The notes under the pieces were generated by a model, which was not told where the DNA came from, did no database searches, and saw only the letters and a program-made list of their open reading frames with translations. The position numbers were made by a program, and so were the translations under genes. From Puccinia triticina (Eukaryota > Basidiomycota > Pucciniomycetes > Pucciniales > Pucciniaceae), in NCBI RefSeq assembly GCF_026914185.1, contig NC_070558.1, positions 558,001 to 622,000 of the forward strand: a stretch of DNA of 64,000 nt. The letters are read 5' to 3'. Below are positions 23,837-35,962 of the stretch, one piece after another; position 1 is the stretch's first letter; each line of letters opens with the position of its first letter.

Positions 23837-26800
23837 ATGCTCGCCAGTCCCTCATTCAAACTGCTCCTGCTACTCACCACCACCACCACCACCACCACCA
23901 TCGCAACACTCACCAACAACAACAACAACCACACAACCATAGCCAGTAAGCAAAAACGAACAACAAAAAAAAACAAAAGAAAAACAGAAACTAACTATAA
24001 CTCACTCACACAGCAAACCCCATCACCATTAATATCCACGCCGAACTCCACAACCCACCCCAACAACCCAAACAACAGCCAGAAGACGACCAGCACTCCG
24101 AGCACCACATCCCCCAGGATGAAACCACCAACCAGCTCCCCATCCAGAACGGCAATCCAAGCACCACCAAGCTAACCAGCACGCAGCCAGACAACAGCCA
24201 GCCAACTGTCTACCAGATCCCGCCAACCGAACCAGTGCCTGTCCACCACACCCCAAGTGCCGCCAACAGCTCCACCCTCAGCCCACCCACCACCACCACA
24301 CCCGAGCAGAACAGCGCTGCCCATCCTTCCAAGCCTCCGGTGTCCTCGGACGACGATCAGCTGGACTCATTCCTCTCCAAAGACAACCCCACCACCCCCC
24401 TCAAGCTCAACAGCACCACGCCTGCCCCAACTACCACCCCCACTACGCCAGAGCCACCTAAGGACAAGAAGAACGAGCCCGCTCCGGTCCGGTCTACCGA
24501 CACCCCCGCCTCCGCCGCGCTCCCCAACAGCACCGATGCCGGACTCGCCCAGCCGAACACCCCCGATGGCCTGGCCCCGCCCCTCGCCAAGGATAACATC
24601 ACCTCGCTCCCCGTCAAGGCCAACAACACCCCGCCGGCTGAAGTAGGGCTCCCCCAGCCGGACACCACCAGGCAGAAGCCGGACGACAACTCGGCCTCGT
24701 TCCTGTCCAAGGATAACGTCACTTCCCTCCCGTTCAAGTTTAACAATACTGGTGGAGCCACTCAGCCGGACAAGAAAGCTAGCACGGATGATAACTTGGC
24801 CCCCTTCCTGGCCAGCGATAACGTCACCTCGTCTTCCCTTCCGTTCAAGTTCAACAACACCGGAGCGAATCAGCCGGACAAGAAAACTAGCACGGATGAT
24901 AACCTGGCCCCCTTCCTGGCCAGCGATAACGTCACCTCGTCTTCCCTTCCGTTCAAGTACAACAACACTAGTGCAGCCACTCAGCCGGACAAGAAGACTA
25001 GCACGGACGATAACTTGGCCTCGTTCCTCTCCAAGGATAACGTTACTTCCCTCCCCTTCAAGTTCAACAACACTAGTGCAGCCACTCAGCCGGACAAGGA
25101 AACTAGCACGGATGATAACTTGGCCCCCTTCCTGGCCAGCGATAACGTTACGACGTCTTCCCTTCCGTTCAAGTTCAACAACACTGGAGCCGCTCAGCCG
25201 GACAAGAAGACTGGCACAGACGAAAACTTGGCTCCCTTCTTGTCCAGCGATAACGTCACCTCGTCCTCCCTTCCGTTCAAGTTCAACAACACCGGAGCCG
25301 CTCAGCCGGACAAGAAGACTAGCACGGACGATAACTTGGCCTCGTTCCTCTCCAAGGATAACGTTACTTCCCTCCCCTTCAAGTTTAACAACACAGGAGC
25401 CGCCCAGCCGGACAAGAAGACTGGCACAGACGAAAACTTGGCTCCCTTCTTGTCCAGCGATAACGTCACCTCGTCCTCCCTTCCCTTCCATTTCAACAAT
25501 ACCGGAGCCGCTCAGCCGGACAAGAAGACTATTACGGACGATAACCTGGCCTCGTTCTTGTCCAAAGATAACGTTACTTCCCTCCCGTTCAAGTTTAATA
25601 GCACTAGTCCTGTCGATCCGGACAAGAAAACTGGCACGGATGACAACTTGGCATCGTTTTTGTCCAAGGATAACGTCACTTCCCTCCCGTTCAAGTTCAA
25701 CAATACTGGAGCAAATCAGCCGAACAAGGAGCCGAATACGGCAGATAACTTGGCCTCGTTCTTGTCCAAAGATAACGTTACTTCCCTCCCGTTCAAGTTC
25801 AACAACACCGACGTCGGGGCTGCCCTGACATCATCCAAGTTGAACTCAACCGACGACGATAAACTCAACCAGCCTTCGTCGTTGATGAATGCGACGCTAA
25901 CTTCGGCTCCGTTCAAATATAACACGACCGGCGGTGGCACTCTCGACCAGGCTAATGCCACTCTACTCTCTCTTCCCATCACGGCTGACCACAACGCTAC
26001 TGGTGTGGCTCATCTGAACGGCAGCGAGTCTGGAACCAGCTTGACCGCAATCGGTCTAGATGCGGATAAAACCAACGCCACCTTGGCATCCAACACCTTC
26101 CAGCTCAACTCGACCGCGGGCACCCTGCTCCAGAACAATGTCTCTACGGACAACGCCGTCCTGTCATCGCCCCCGTTCAAGTACAACAGCACTACTCTCA
26201 ACTCTGCAGCAGATGCTAACAGCACCAATACCACCACCGCCACACCTGCGTATACTCCTAGCGAACACAGCAAGCCTGCACCAGCCTTTGTTCCCGTCAC
26301 CTCCCTGTTCACTAACCCACGCCCGGCCGAGCCAGTCAATACAACGACCGCCGCCCCGGTCGTTGAGAACTCGCTACCTTCTGCTGGTACACCACCCAAG
26401 AAAGCCACATCCACCCCCTTCCCGTCCAGCTGGCCGCGATACATCGTGCCGACAAATGCACCCAGCTCGGCGCCTGCGAACTCGACACTGATCTCGATCC
26501 TGTTCACCGATGCGCTCAACTGGCCCTGGATGGTCACCAACTCCAACGCCTCCTCCCAGGTGCTCGTCTTCATGCCCGAGTTGATCGCGGCAACCCTGCA
26601 GATCCCTGAGGACCAGGTGGTGACCCAGTCCTTGCAAGCCTACCAGCCCGCTAACTTCAATCCGAGTAACGAGGCCAGCATGCTGACCCTCTGGCTAGGC
26701 TACATTCCTAGCCAGTACGTCGGCCAGCTGCAGGCCATGATCCACGCTCCGCAGAGTCGCTTTTACACCAACGCCAACTCGGTCTTGAGGGCCTTGGCCC

Positions 26801-27729
26801 AAACTGTCAACCCTTCGCTACCTATCTCGTAAGCTTCTTATTTGTCTTGGATGTGAACGAGAGAGAGAGAGAGACAGAGAGAAAAGGTATTGACGTTTCG
26901 TCTACTGTCATGCGATCTGTATAGGACGTATGAGAAGAAGATCCCCGCGAGTCAAGCGGCAGTGAACCCGACGGCCACCGATGAAGGGGATGCGCCGGCG
27001 ACGAACCAAGGGCAAAAGATAGCGGTGATAGCATCAGTGACGACGTGTGGAGCTGCGATCCTTGCGATCGGGCTAGTGATAGCGGCGCGGCAGTCGCGGC
27101 GACGGATGGTGGGACGGTCCCAACCGGGCTCGTCGTCGAGTCTGCGGATCGGGGCGCCGATGATCGGCAGTTTCCAGCGCGGACAGGACGGCCGGCCGGT
27201 TCCGAACCGGCACGCCTCGATGACCCAGGTCTCCTCGGCCCTGCCCGTCTCGCCTCACATGGGCGGAGGAGGAGGAGGCAGCTCGGAGACGGACTCGTAC
27301 GTCCGGCACGAGTTCGGCCAGGCTAGGACCACCTCGCTTATCCAGCACCCCTTCCAGAGCTCGGCGGATAGTCGGATCAGCTGGTGGGGCAGGATGAGCG
27401 GCATCCTTGGTGGCGGTGCTGGGGCTTCCCAGTCTCGCCACGAGGACCATTCCGGGAACGCCGACCACACTAACCTCTCCTTCGAGTCCGCCGTCGACGC
27501 CTTCCATTCCCCGCCCTCCCCCGCTGCTCACCCCCCCTCTCAGCGTCACAACCCTCATTCGAGGAGAGTCCAGATCACTCGCGGGGCTGATGGACTTGTC
27601 TCCGGCATCGGCAGACCCGTCATGAAGGTCCGTCTCTCTCTCTCTCGCTCGCTCTACCACTCCCTCTCCTCATCCTTGTTTCTTTCTTTCGGCCCCGTTC
27701 TTCTCCAGGAAAACTCGCTGTTCTTTTAA
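23837..27729 (+). CDS. MSB2: Msb2-type signalling mucin (transmembrane osmo/surface sensor), 4 exons
   Basis: Exons 23837-23945, 24014-26828, 26925-27627 and 27709-27729 join in phase to 1215 residues. A signal peptide opens the protein (MLASPSFKLLLLL). The long Ser/Thr/Pro/Asn-rich ectodomain holds 11 tandem units at about residues 259-636. The conserved Msb2/Hkr1 membrane-proximal domain is at about 861-975 (SILFTDALNWPWMV, FMPELIAATLQIP, LTLWLGYIPSQYVGQLQ). One membrane helix (about 1007-1029) is followed by a basic ARQSRRR stop-transfer and a roughly 185-residue cytoplasmic tail. Known fungal Msb2 proteins sense surface cues and activate the Cdc42/Ste20 branch of the filamentation MAP-kinase pathway, which controls appressoria in pathogens. 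The last exon encodes just ENSLFF; joined to PVMK it gives a tail like that of other Msb2 proteins, which supports the intron. Confidence 0.93.
24679..25830 (+). repeat. Coding tandem repeat in MSB2 (11 units of 34-37 codons)
   Basis: Each unit follows TDDNLA-FL--DNVTS-LPFKFNNT plus a Q-PDKKTS linker. Units come in two types: SFLSKDNVTSLPFK and PFLASDNVTSSSLPFK (or SSDNVT). Nearly every unit has two N-glycosylation sequons (DNVT and NNT). Near-identical DNA between neighbouring units suggests recent expansion, so copy number may vary between isolates. Long antisense open frames across this block come from the repeat composition. Confidence 0.9.
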
Positions 27730-29910
27730 GCGGTGCAGGCCCGAAGATCTCGTTTCCTTTCCACGCAACCCAAACACCAGCCACACATGCAACACGCACA
27801 CAGCCACGCTCATTTACATAGATATCTGAAACATATCCTTTCTCTCTCTCTCTCGAGTCTCTCTCACGATATCTTCACACACATACGCTCCTTGGCCTCT
27901 CTCCATCATCCACACTCCTTGCTTATACCCTCATGCTAGTTTATCTTATACCCTGGGCAACAAATCGACCTGTCGATGCACACCTCTCCCCTTTCCATCG
28001 GCCCTTTTCCCGCCCTCTATCCCCACCCCAAACTCTCTTTCTCTCCTTACTTCCTTCTAATCCTTTCTATCACACTGTTCCTGCTCTTTCATTGAAATCA
28101 TCACCGTCCTCTTCTCTCTCTCTCTCCACACACACACACATATATATTCTTATTTTGTTCTTTGTCCGAAGAGAACAGAACTCCGTCTCTCTGTCTCTCT
28201 TCCCTCCCCTTTCATCCTTCGGAGTCGTGGTTTTTGTTTTTTTTATATATGTGGAGGTTTTTGTTTGTTTGTTTGTTTTCAAAGGAGTAGTATATTTGGT
28301 CTATGTTTTCTTTCTTTCTTCCTCGTTTTCCTTTCCTCGTTTATAAACTAGTAGTACGCGGCATCATGACACACATATACAAACAAGTACGGTTGGTCGG
28401 CCCGTCGGAGCGTGGTGGATGTAGGTGTAATTAGTCATCGGTAGTTTCGTACACACACCCTTATACTTATATATATACAATACAATACAACACACACTGG
28501 TATACAACATATATAGATACACCCGTCATCGTCTCTTTGAATACCCCGCCCCTCCCCCCAGTCTTTGGAGAATTCAGTCACCCGGTTGATGGAACTTTCG
28601 GCCCCCAACAAAGCGCCCAACCATCCTCTTTCTTCCCGGCTTCTCTCCTCTCTTCTCTCTCTCTCTCTCTCTCTTTTTGGCAAAGTAGCACGATTTGTTT
28701 GATGTTCGGTTTTTTTTTTGTTTCAGTGGTAAATGATTGGTCGAAAGCTTAATGTGTTCTCTCTTCTCTGTTTATATACGTACATAAACTTCCATACACG
28801 AAAAAAAAAACCCAAAAAATATATGTGTTATGTGCTTTCTTGACGCTCTTTTAGATACAATTATGGCACACAAACACTCTTGGAATTATTTATTTCTGTC
28901 TTTTTCTTCTTCTTGATGATGAGGGTGGTGGTGGTGGTGAAGACAGACACGTGGGGTTGTGTGGGGCCGACCATGAGAGGAGTGCCCGCGGAGAGAGACG
29001 AGCGTGCCGATGATCTTGCTCCGTAGTTGGCATACACACCGGGACGATTGGGGCGCCCCCCGATCGTCCGGCCTGCTGGCGCCACCGTGGCCCTGCAAGT
29101 GAATCGCGCCCACGTGGCGCTGGAACCCGCAATGCCGGCCCGGCGTCGGACATAGGCGCCCCGGAAACGCCCCCAGATGGGCGCCTCGGGGACGCCCAGG
29201 GGGGGGTGGCGCCTCATCTGAGTCTGCAATCAAAACGCCTGGCCCCGGCAGGCTCCTGGCGTCCTGCGCGCGGGGGCCATGGCGGTCATGATGACTGTTC
29301 CCTGATGACGTGCGATGGCCTTTTGGGGGTCGCCTGGTGGGCTCTCATCCCAACGCCTTCGGGGACGAGGGCGTGCCGCACAGGCGTGGAAAATTTCCCG
29401 TCCCCTAGGTCGTCCGGGTGGGTGTTTGGCAGGCGCCGAGGGCTCCTGCTGGCTTGGCTGGTTGGCGACGACCTTGAGGGCGCGTAGAGGTACAATCGCA
29501 GGCCCTCGGCTGGGCGACTCAGTGGGCGACTAACTGTCTGCCCGTGAGCCGTCACCCGCATCCGCAGGTGGGACGATGGGCAGGGGGGGGGGTCTCTCAT
29601 GCCGTGGCTCGAATCCGATGCACGCGATGCCTGGCGCCCGCAGACGATCGGAGAGGTGGCGCGAGGATAGCACTGAGCGGCGGCGTGGCCCGAAATGAGG
29701 CCGAGAGGGCCTGTTCACGCCTCAACAAATGGTGGGGGGGGGTCTCACGGTGATGCTCAGGGGGCTCATAGGGATTCCGAGTAATCCGATGCATTTTTCT
29801 GGTGACGCAAGGATAGTTACAACGGGGGGAGAGGAAGGAAATAATACTGAATAGGGCCCATGGGCAGGGAAACAGGGGAGGGGAAGGGGGAATGAGCGGC
29901 GGATCACAGG
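27730..29910. other. MSB2 3' region and GC-rich sequence, no gene seen
   Basis: From 27,730 to about 28,860 the sequence is CT-rich with microsatellites (CTCTCTCTCT, CACACACACA, TATATATA), a likely 3' UTR and spacer. From about 28,930 it turns GC-rich with many GGCGCC motifs. Several overlapping minus-strand frames (28,861-29,233) reflect composition; none has a domain. The GC-rich block resumes beyond the copia element at 35,524. Confidence 0.45.
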
Positions 29911-30091
29911 TTACACCGAGTGTGCAGAGATATCTTCCTGCGCGCGCGGTGCCGGCGCGGCGGCGATGGGGTTGGCTGATCTTGCCCTGCTCATAGCTTG
30001 GTGTCGCTCAACATTCAGTTTATGTGACTCGGTGCGGATATGGCGGCGCCAGTCCTTTGTCCCCCTCGCCAAACTGCATAGCTTGCAGTAA
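29911..30091 (-). pseudogene. C2H2-like zinc-finger fragment cut by a miniature element
   Basis: The minus-strand frame reads YYCKLCSLARGTKDWRRH then IRTESHKLN, with Cys-x2-Cys and two His residues spaced as in a single C2H2 or BED-type finger, then an Ala-rich tail ending in a stop at 29911. The frame's upstream side runs directly into the end of the element at 30092, two codons before the first Cys. It is therefore probably the broken 3' part of a gene or transposon protein. Confidence 0.35.
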
Positions 30092-30288
30092 TAGGGGGGT
30101 TCACATTGCAAAAGAAGCAATGCTGATTTCGTCTGCTCATGCACCTGTGAGTAAGGTTTATGCCTTGCAGATTGCTTCCAAAGGGGAGCTGCCCAGCCAA
30201 ACCTTTTTGCTTTCTCACAATTTTCAAAAGCTGCATCTGCTGGTTTTGGTTGCTGATTTTCGAAATCAGCCTTACGTGAACCCCCCTA
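30092..30288. mobile_element. Miniature element with TAGGGGGGTTCAC ends
   Basis: TAGGGGGGTTCAC at the left is mirrored exactly by GTGAACCCCCCTA at the right (197 bp). Similar ends occur alone near 50,832 and 59,226. The TA at each end fits a Tc1/mariner-like TA target, but this is not proven. Confidence 0.65.
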
Positions 30289-30574
30289 ATAGACACCTTC
30301 CTTGTAGGTGAACTCTAAAGGAGGGGGACACAAAGAAAAATTCAGTGCAATTTCTGTCAAGATCACGCAGAGCGGCGGGCGTTGCATGCAAACCTACCGT
30401 CGCGGGGATCCATGGCCTTTGCGTGGTCGAAAGTCGAGTTTGTGTGAACGTTCGGACGGGACGGCGTGAGCCTCAGGACGTGCTGGAATGGTGGAATGTC
30501 GGGTAAGACTTGCGGGCGGGAATCGTGGTGACCGACCGACGTGCGGTCTTGGGGGCGAGGCAGGGGTGTGGCCC

Positions 30575-30898
30575 TATAAGAAGCTCAAGGTGGCTGTGTG
30601 ATAACAGTCCTATGTGTAAGCTCTCCACACTCCCGGGTCCGGTCTCCAATCTCAATGATATTGCAAATATGTACTAACTAACCTGTGTGATAACAGTCCT
30701 ATGTGTAAGCTCTCCACACTCCCGGGTCCGGTCTCCAATCTCGATGAGGAGAGAGAAGGGAGCCGGGCCGGGTGGATACATATAGACTAGATACAAGGTT
30801 AGGTTTGAGTGTCTAGCTGTCTCACAAGGTTAGGTTTGTTTGATGACTAAGTACATAGTATGCCTATGTAGTATGCAATCATGCTCTGACTTGTAACA
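30575..30898 (-). repeat. Copia 3' LTR
   Basis: 324 bp. It contains an internal direct duplication: TGTGTGATAACAGTCCTATG plus the next 40 bases occurs twice, about 84 bases apart. Confidence 0.92.
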
Positions 30899-30920
30899 CC
30901 CCCTCCCACAATTGCATACT

Positions 30921-33900
30921 TCACCCGGTGAGTCCGAGCTTGTGTGTCGCGCTGATCATCTTCTTTGGTCCCATTGCCTTTGTGAAGACATCAGCTAGTT
31001 GGTTGAGGGTGCTTGTCCACAAAAGTTGTATGCCTTCTTTGCGAATTAAATCATTTACAAAATAAAACACCCTCTTGAGGTACTTCGTTTTTTTCTTTGA
31101 AGCATTATTGGTCGCAATTAGTATCGCGGCTTGATTATCTACATGGATTGACTTTGGGATGTGGTAATCAAGGTCTTCAAAAATGTTAATGATGTGCAAG
31201 AGTATTTGAGAGCCTTCTGACAGCGCTACATATTCAGCCGCGCAGGTTGATAGCGCTACCACCGTTTGACGCCGTGATCCCCAAGCTACAGTGTCCCCAC
31301 AGTGTGTGATGACATAGCCAGTCGTCAATCGTTCATGTTCCCCCCCCAGTTGGCATCGGTCCACAGTCGCATTCCTTCGCCATCACCCCTGTACACAAGC
31401 TTCCAATCAACCGTTTTCTTCAGGTAGCCAATTACGCCGTCCAACGCCGCCCAGTGCCTGTCAGAGGGGTTCGAGCTGAATCTTGCTAGCAGGTTTACCG
31501 GGAAAGACAAGTCCGGCCAAGTGCCGCCGGAAAGGTACATGAGTGAACCGATGATAGACCGGTATTTGGTTGGGTCAATTGGATCTGTTGCTGAGATTTC
31601 GAGGTCGGCATCATTGAGCGGTGAGTCTTTCATGAAAGCCTGCCTCTTGTATTTCTCAATAATTTGACGTGCCAAGGATTTCTGACTCAATTCGACCGAC
31701 TTTCCAATCTTCTTGATATCAATACCAACCAACCTTTCAACGTCTGCCGACCACTTAATTTCAAGGTCTTTCGTCATCCCAACACGCAACTGGTCCAATA
31801 ATCCAGGGTCGGAAGCCAGCGCGAATCCGTCATCAACATGGAGCCAAATCACAACAAAACCACCACTCTTCTTAAAAAGGTAAAGCAATGGTTCAATTTC
31901 ACTCGCAACAAATCCTAAGCTCTCGACCGTTTTCTTGAAGAATTTCCACCAACAATGCGCGGCCTGTTTAGTGCCGTACATAGCTTTCTTGAGTAACATC
32001 ACTTTTCCTTTCAGTTCGGGGCATATCTCAACAGGCGGCTGAACATAAACTTCTTCCTCAATCGGACTATACAGGTACGCGGAACTAACATCAAAGGTTG
32101 CTGTTGGAAAATTGTGGCGGAGCGCGATGGATATCAATATTTGCAATGTGTTCAACGAAGCCGTAGGTGCGTATGTCTCGTTACAGTCCTCTCCCATGCG
32201 TTGGTTAAAGCCTTTTGCCACATATCTCGCACGGAACTTGTCAACTGTCCCATCTGGCTTGCGTTTTATTGAGAAAACCCACCTAGACCCCAGTACTTTG
32301 ATGCCCTTGTGTGCCTCGACCGCCTCCCAGACGCCTAATTCACCAAACTTGCCCATTTCATACCGCGCAGTCAGTCTCCATTCATTCGCCTCACTCCCCA
32401 ACAACGCTGATTTGATGGTCTTCGGGAGCTCATGTTCCGGTCCGATATGCAGGTGCGCTAACTGCCTTTGTTCTTCTGCCGCAAACTCCTCGGTTTTCTC
32501 TTCACCGAGTTGTAGGATGATCTGATTCAAAATGAACTCAAGGTCCAACTTTTTGATGTCCTTCTTAACCGGCAAAGCTTGAAAATTGGGAAACTTGACC
32601 GACGCTGAATGAACCATCCTTTTCTCTTGTGGGAGCCAAAACAACCAACCAACCCCGGCATCGGGATACCCCAGTAGCAAACCCTCCTGAGCTCTCTCAT
32701 CTAATTTCTTGCGGCGTTCTTTCGGGATATGGACAATCGCTTTCGCGCCGAAAGGGTATATAGAGTTTGGATCAGGGTCCATTCCATAGAGCAACTGGAT
32801 TGGGCAGTGATTGCCAGTCCTCGAGTTAGGTATCCGATTATGCATGTACGCGGCAGTCGAATAGGCATAGCTCCAAAACTTTCGAGGTAAGTCGCTTTCG
32901 TGCAACATAGTACGAGCCATGTCACCTAAGGTTCTGTTCAACCTTTCAGCTTCACCGTTCTGTTGAGGACTGTAGGGTGTAATCGGTGCCAGCGTAACGC
33001 CAACCTCCTCAAGCATTGGTTTCAGCGACTCAACATATTTGGGTGCGTTGTCACAACGGAGGTAAGCAGGGTAACATCCAAATTTGTTCTTGAGATGATG
33101 CATCCAGGCCATTATCTTTGATGGAACATCTGACTTTGCTATCATCGATGTACAATAGGTGTATGTACTAGCATGGTCCCGTAAGGTTACTATGTACCGG
33201 CGACCGCTAATGTCATAATCGAAAGGACCGGCCACATCTGACACCATGAAGTCTAATGGTTTATCTTGAGGGATCTGGGTACCAAGGACCATCGCCTTCT
33301 TGTCAATACTTTTTGACTTTGCGCATCGGTCACAGAAGAATGACGACCATTTAAGCTCCAACTCAGGGAAATTGATTCTTAGGTAAGTTTTGACTATTTC
33401 TTTGGACGCATGTCCTAGGCGCACATGCCATAAATATGGGTCAAAAGAAGGGACTTGAGTGACTTTCTTGATTGTATTGTTGATAGAAGTATTCAGGGTC
33501 CAACAGTAATTATGAAACAAGGTGGAGTAACTATTTAAGCGGGGATCTATTAAGGTTGCCTTTGTCCCATCATAGTTCAATTTCCAACCCTCCAAAAGCA
33601 AGCGTCCCGTCGACAAAATAACACCATCAACTCCGGGAACATGATACACATTAGGGATTGTGATCGTCCCCGTTGGCGTCGGAATCCGAACCGTCCCGAT
33701 CCTATCAACCGTCACATGACATTCAGAGACGGCCAGGTAGAAGGTTCGTGGTTTTGTTAGCTTTGATCCGGGAATGAACAGCGATGAGTCGCCACTCACG
33801 TGAGCGGATGCGCCGGAGTCAAGTAAGACACCTTCGCTGACATTGGGGAATTCAACCTTGCGCACGTGATGTTCAGATTTGCGAGGCGGAACATAGGTGG

Positions 33901-35002
33901 ACGACTTTGACCTGTAGTCGGCTGGCGGTTGTTCTTGCTGCCCCGTGGCCACTGCACGCCAGTAGTCGAGGCAGTCGGCATACCAATGCCCGTTCTTTGA
34001 GCAGTAGGCGCAGGTCGTCCCGTACTTGGAGGTGAGTTCAGGGGATTGGCCTTTACCACAGAAGTGATTTGCTCGCTCCACTGAAAATCTCGGGTGATTT
34101 GCTTTTGGGAGATCAGCTTCCTGTCGCCAGTGCGGGTTGACATATTTACCCGACGCTCGGTTCTGGAACACATGGATGCGGTCAAGATTCATCGCATTGG
34201 CGTCGGTAGCACTGGCCTTAGGACGATGTTTGCTGATGGCGTACTGAATCACAGTCACGACCTCTTTGAGCGATGGACATTTCTTCGCGTCGAGTGTCTG
34301 AGTGACACTGAATTTGAAGGTAAGATTATCTGTGCCGGCCGGAGGTTTGAAAGTGTTCTGCAGCAAGATACCAAGGAGCTCATCCGCGGACATCTTCAGT
34401 TGTTTGATGTCAGCACCAAGTTGTGACCATTTCGACAAGGTCGCATCACTGGATGGGTTCGGATCCGCCATCAAGTCGTAGATTTGATCAAGCAGACCGA
34501 TCTTGTGTCACCGATCCGAATGTTGACACTGCGCAATGATGAACTCATATAGCGCACGAGTTGACTTGTGAGTCGTCAAACTGACAATGGAAAGAAGGTC
34601 AGTCTCAAGAGTGTTACGAATGAGACTGTCAACGGTCGTAGCTTCTTCAATTTCCAGACTATCGAAAACATTGAGGTCGTCGACGAAAGATACAACCCAA
34701 CTGAAGGCATGCATCAAAGTGCGGTCCAAGGCCTTCTTCCAAGGTTGGAAGCAAACTCCATCAGAGTCGAGGGTCGGATGCGAAGGGTTCAGTTCTTTAT
34801 GCATCGCAACTGGGGTCTTCAAGAACTTCGAGTATATGATGTCTTGTCTTGTCTGCGCATTGGGGCGGATGGTGCCACGAGCAGTAAGCATACCTGCAAT
34901 TTGGGCGTTAAGGTTGTTGATTTGCTCTTGCAGGACGGCCAAAGCATTTTGATTGCCAGCGTTGGGTTGTTGCTGGTTGGCAGCGGGGTTTGGTTGTGCC
35001 AT
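30921..35002 (-). pseudogene. Copia gag-pol polyprotein with one stop and one frameshift
   Basis: The minus-strand frame starts at 35002 (MAQPNPAANQQQPN). Domains in order: Gag; a zinc knuckle CAYCSKNGHWYADC; aspartic protease LLDSGASAHVSG; integrase with CDRCAK, DVAGPF, LRCDNAPKY and PQQNGEAERLN; reverse transcriptase with FDVSSAYLYSPI and the LHVDD active site; RNase H with WTDANWGG and STCAAEYVALSE. Two lesions break it: an in-frame TGA at 34508-34510 within Gag, and a frame change in a run of eight C (about 31341-31348) just after the first RNase H Asp, after which the protein continues in the frame ending at 30921. Everything else looks functional. The C-run change could be a sequencing or assembly error. 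Confidence 0.9.
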
Positions 35003-35194
35003 CTCGAGAGGGTGTCGTCCGGACAGCAGTAAGATTTCTTTCTCTTTTTATTTTCGAAAAAGTTCTCTTATATATATATATCTCTTGATTTAAGTTTTTC
35101 TTTTGCTGTCGCAGTATCTTCACCAGCGAACTTAACGCTCACTTGGAGAATTTGGGATAACGGTTGTGTGAAGCGGACAAGCCGGCTTTTAACC

Positions 35195-35518
35195 TATAAG
35201 AAGCTCAAGGTGGCTGTGTGATAACAGTCCTATGTGTAAGCTCTCCACACTCCCGGGTCCGGTCTCCAATCTCGATGATATTGCAAATATGTACTAACTA
35301 ACCTGTGTGATAACAGTCCTATGTGTAAGCTCTCCACACTCCCGGGTCCGGTCTCCAATCTCGATGAGGAGAGAGAAGGGAGCCGGGCCGGGTGGATACA
35401 TATAGACTAGATACAAGGTTAGGTTTGAGTGTCTAGCTGTCTCACAAGGTTAGGTTTGTTTGATGACTAAGTACATAGTATGCCTATGTAGTATGCAATC
35501 ATGCTCTGACTTGTAACA
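35195..35518 (-). repeat. Copia 5' LTR
   Basis: 324 bp, identical to the other LTR except for one G/A difference. The internal sequence after it (minus strand) begins GGTTAAAAGCC; I could not match a primer-binding site to a specific tRNA. Confidence 0.92.
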
Positions 35519-35523
35519 GGCCC

Positions 35524-35954
35524 GACCCAGTGTTGTGCATGTTGCACGTTTGAGGGCCCCTTCATTTGAAACGATGACGGGCGGGCTGGTGGCAGGAGGC
35601 ATATGTACATATGAGGAGATCATGCCGATCCAGCATCGTCCGGCCCAAAGGCGCACCCCCACGAGCACCCCGGCCTCACGCCACCTCAAGGCGCCCAATC
35701 GGCGAACTATGTAGGCGGGCGGGCAACATGCCGACACCTGCTGGCCATAGGCCCCCCCCGGCGCCCGGATGACCTGTGCGAAGGGGAGGCGACCCCGGCT
35801 CCCGCCACAGCCTGACGCCAGCTCAACCGTGACGCATGGCTGGCAATCCGCTGAGGCGCCCAGCTCACACCCACCCGCATTGGCACCAGCCAAGATCCCG
35901 CTCGTCCTGACGCCTTCTAGGCTCGGGCGGACCGCGGTGTATCACGGTGGCGCC
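35524..35954. other. GC-rich sequence, no gene seen
   Basis: This continues the GC-rich block at 28.9-30.5 kb, into which the copia element inserted. Long frames exist on both strands (for example - 35450-35893), which is expected from composition. Confidence 0.4.
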
Positions 35955-35962
35955 ACCGTGAC

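Larger units (their letters stand above)
30575..35518 (-). mobile_element. Ty1/copia LTR retrotransposon, nearly intact
   Basis: A 4,944-bp element on the minus strand with two 324-bp LTRs, flanked by GGCCC on both sides (30570-30574 and 35519-35523). On the minus strand the LTR runs TGTTACAAG...CTTCTTATA, so it begins TG but ends TA rather than CA. A purine tract (GTGGGAGGGGG) lies directly against the downstream LTR. By eye the LTRs differ at one position (30651 A, 35271 G), which points to a very recent insertion. Confidence 0.93.

Noticed and set aside
24367..25491. 374-codon antisense open frame across the MSB2 repeats
   Set aside because: It is produced by repeat composition; the sense strand has signal peptide, conserved domain and membrane helix.
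28861..29600. Several GC-rich frames on both strands
   Set aside because: Overlapping frames with Arg/Pro/Gly-rich translations are expected at this GC content; no conserved motif.
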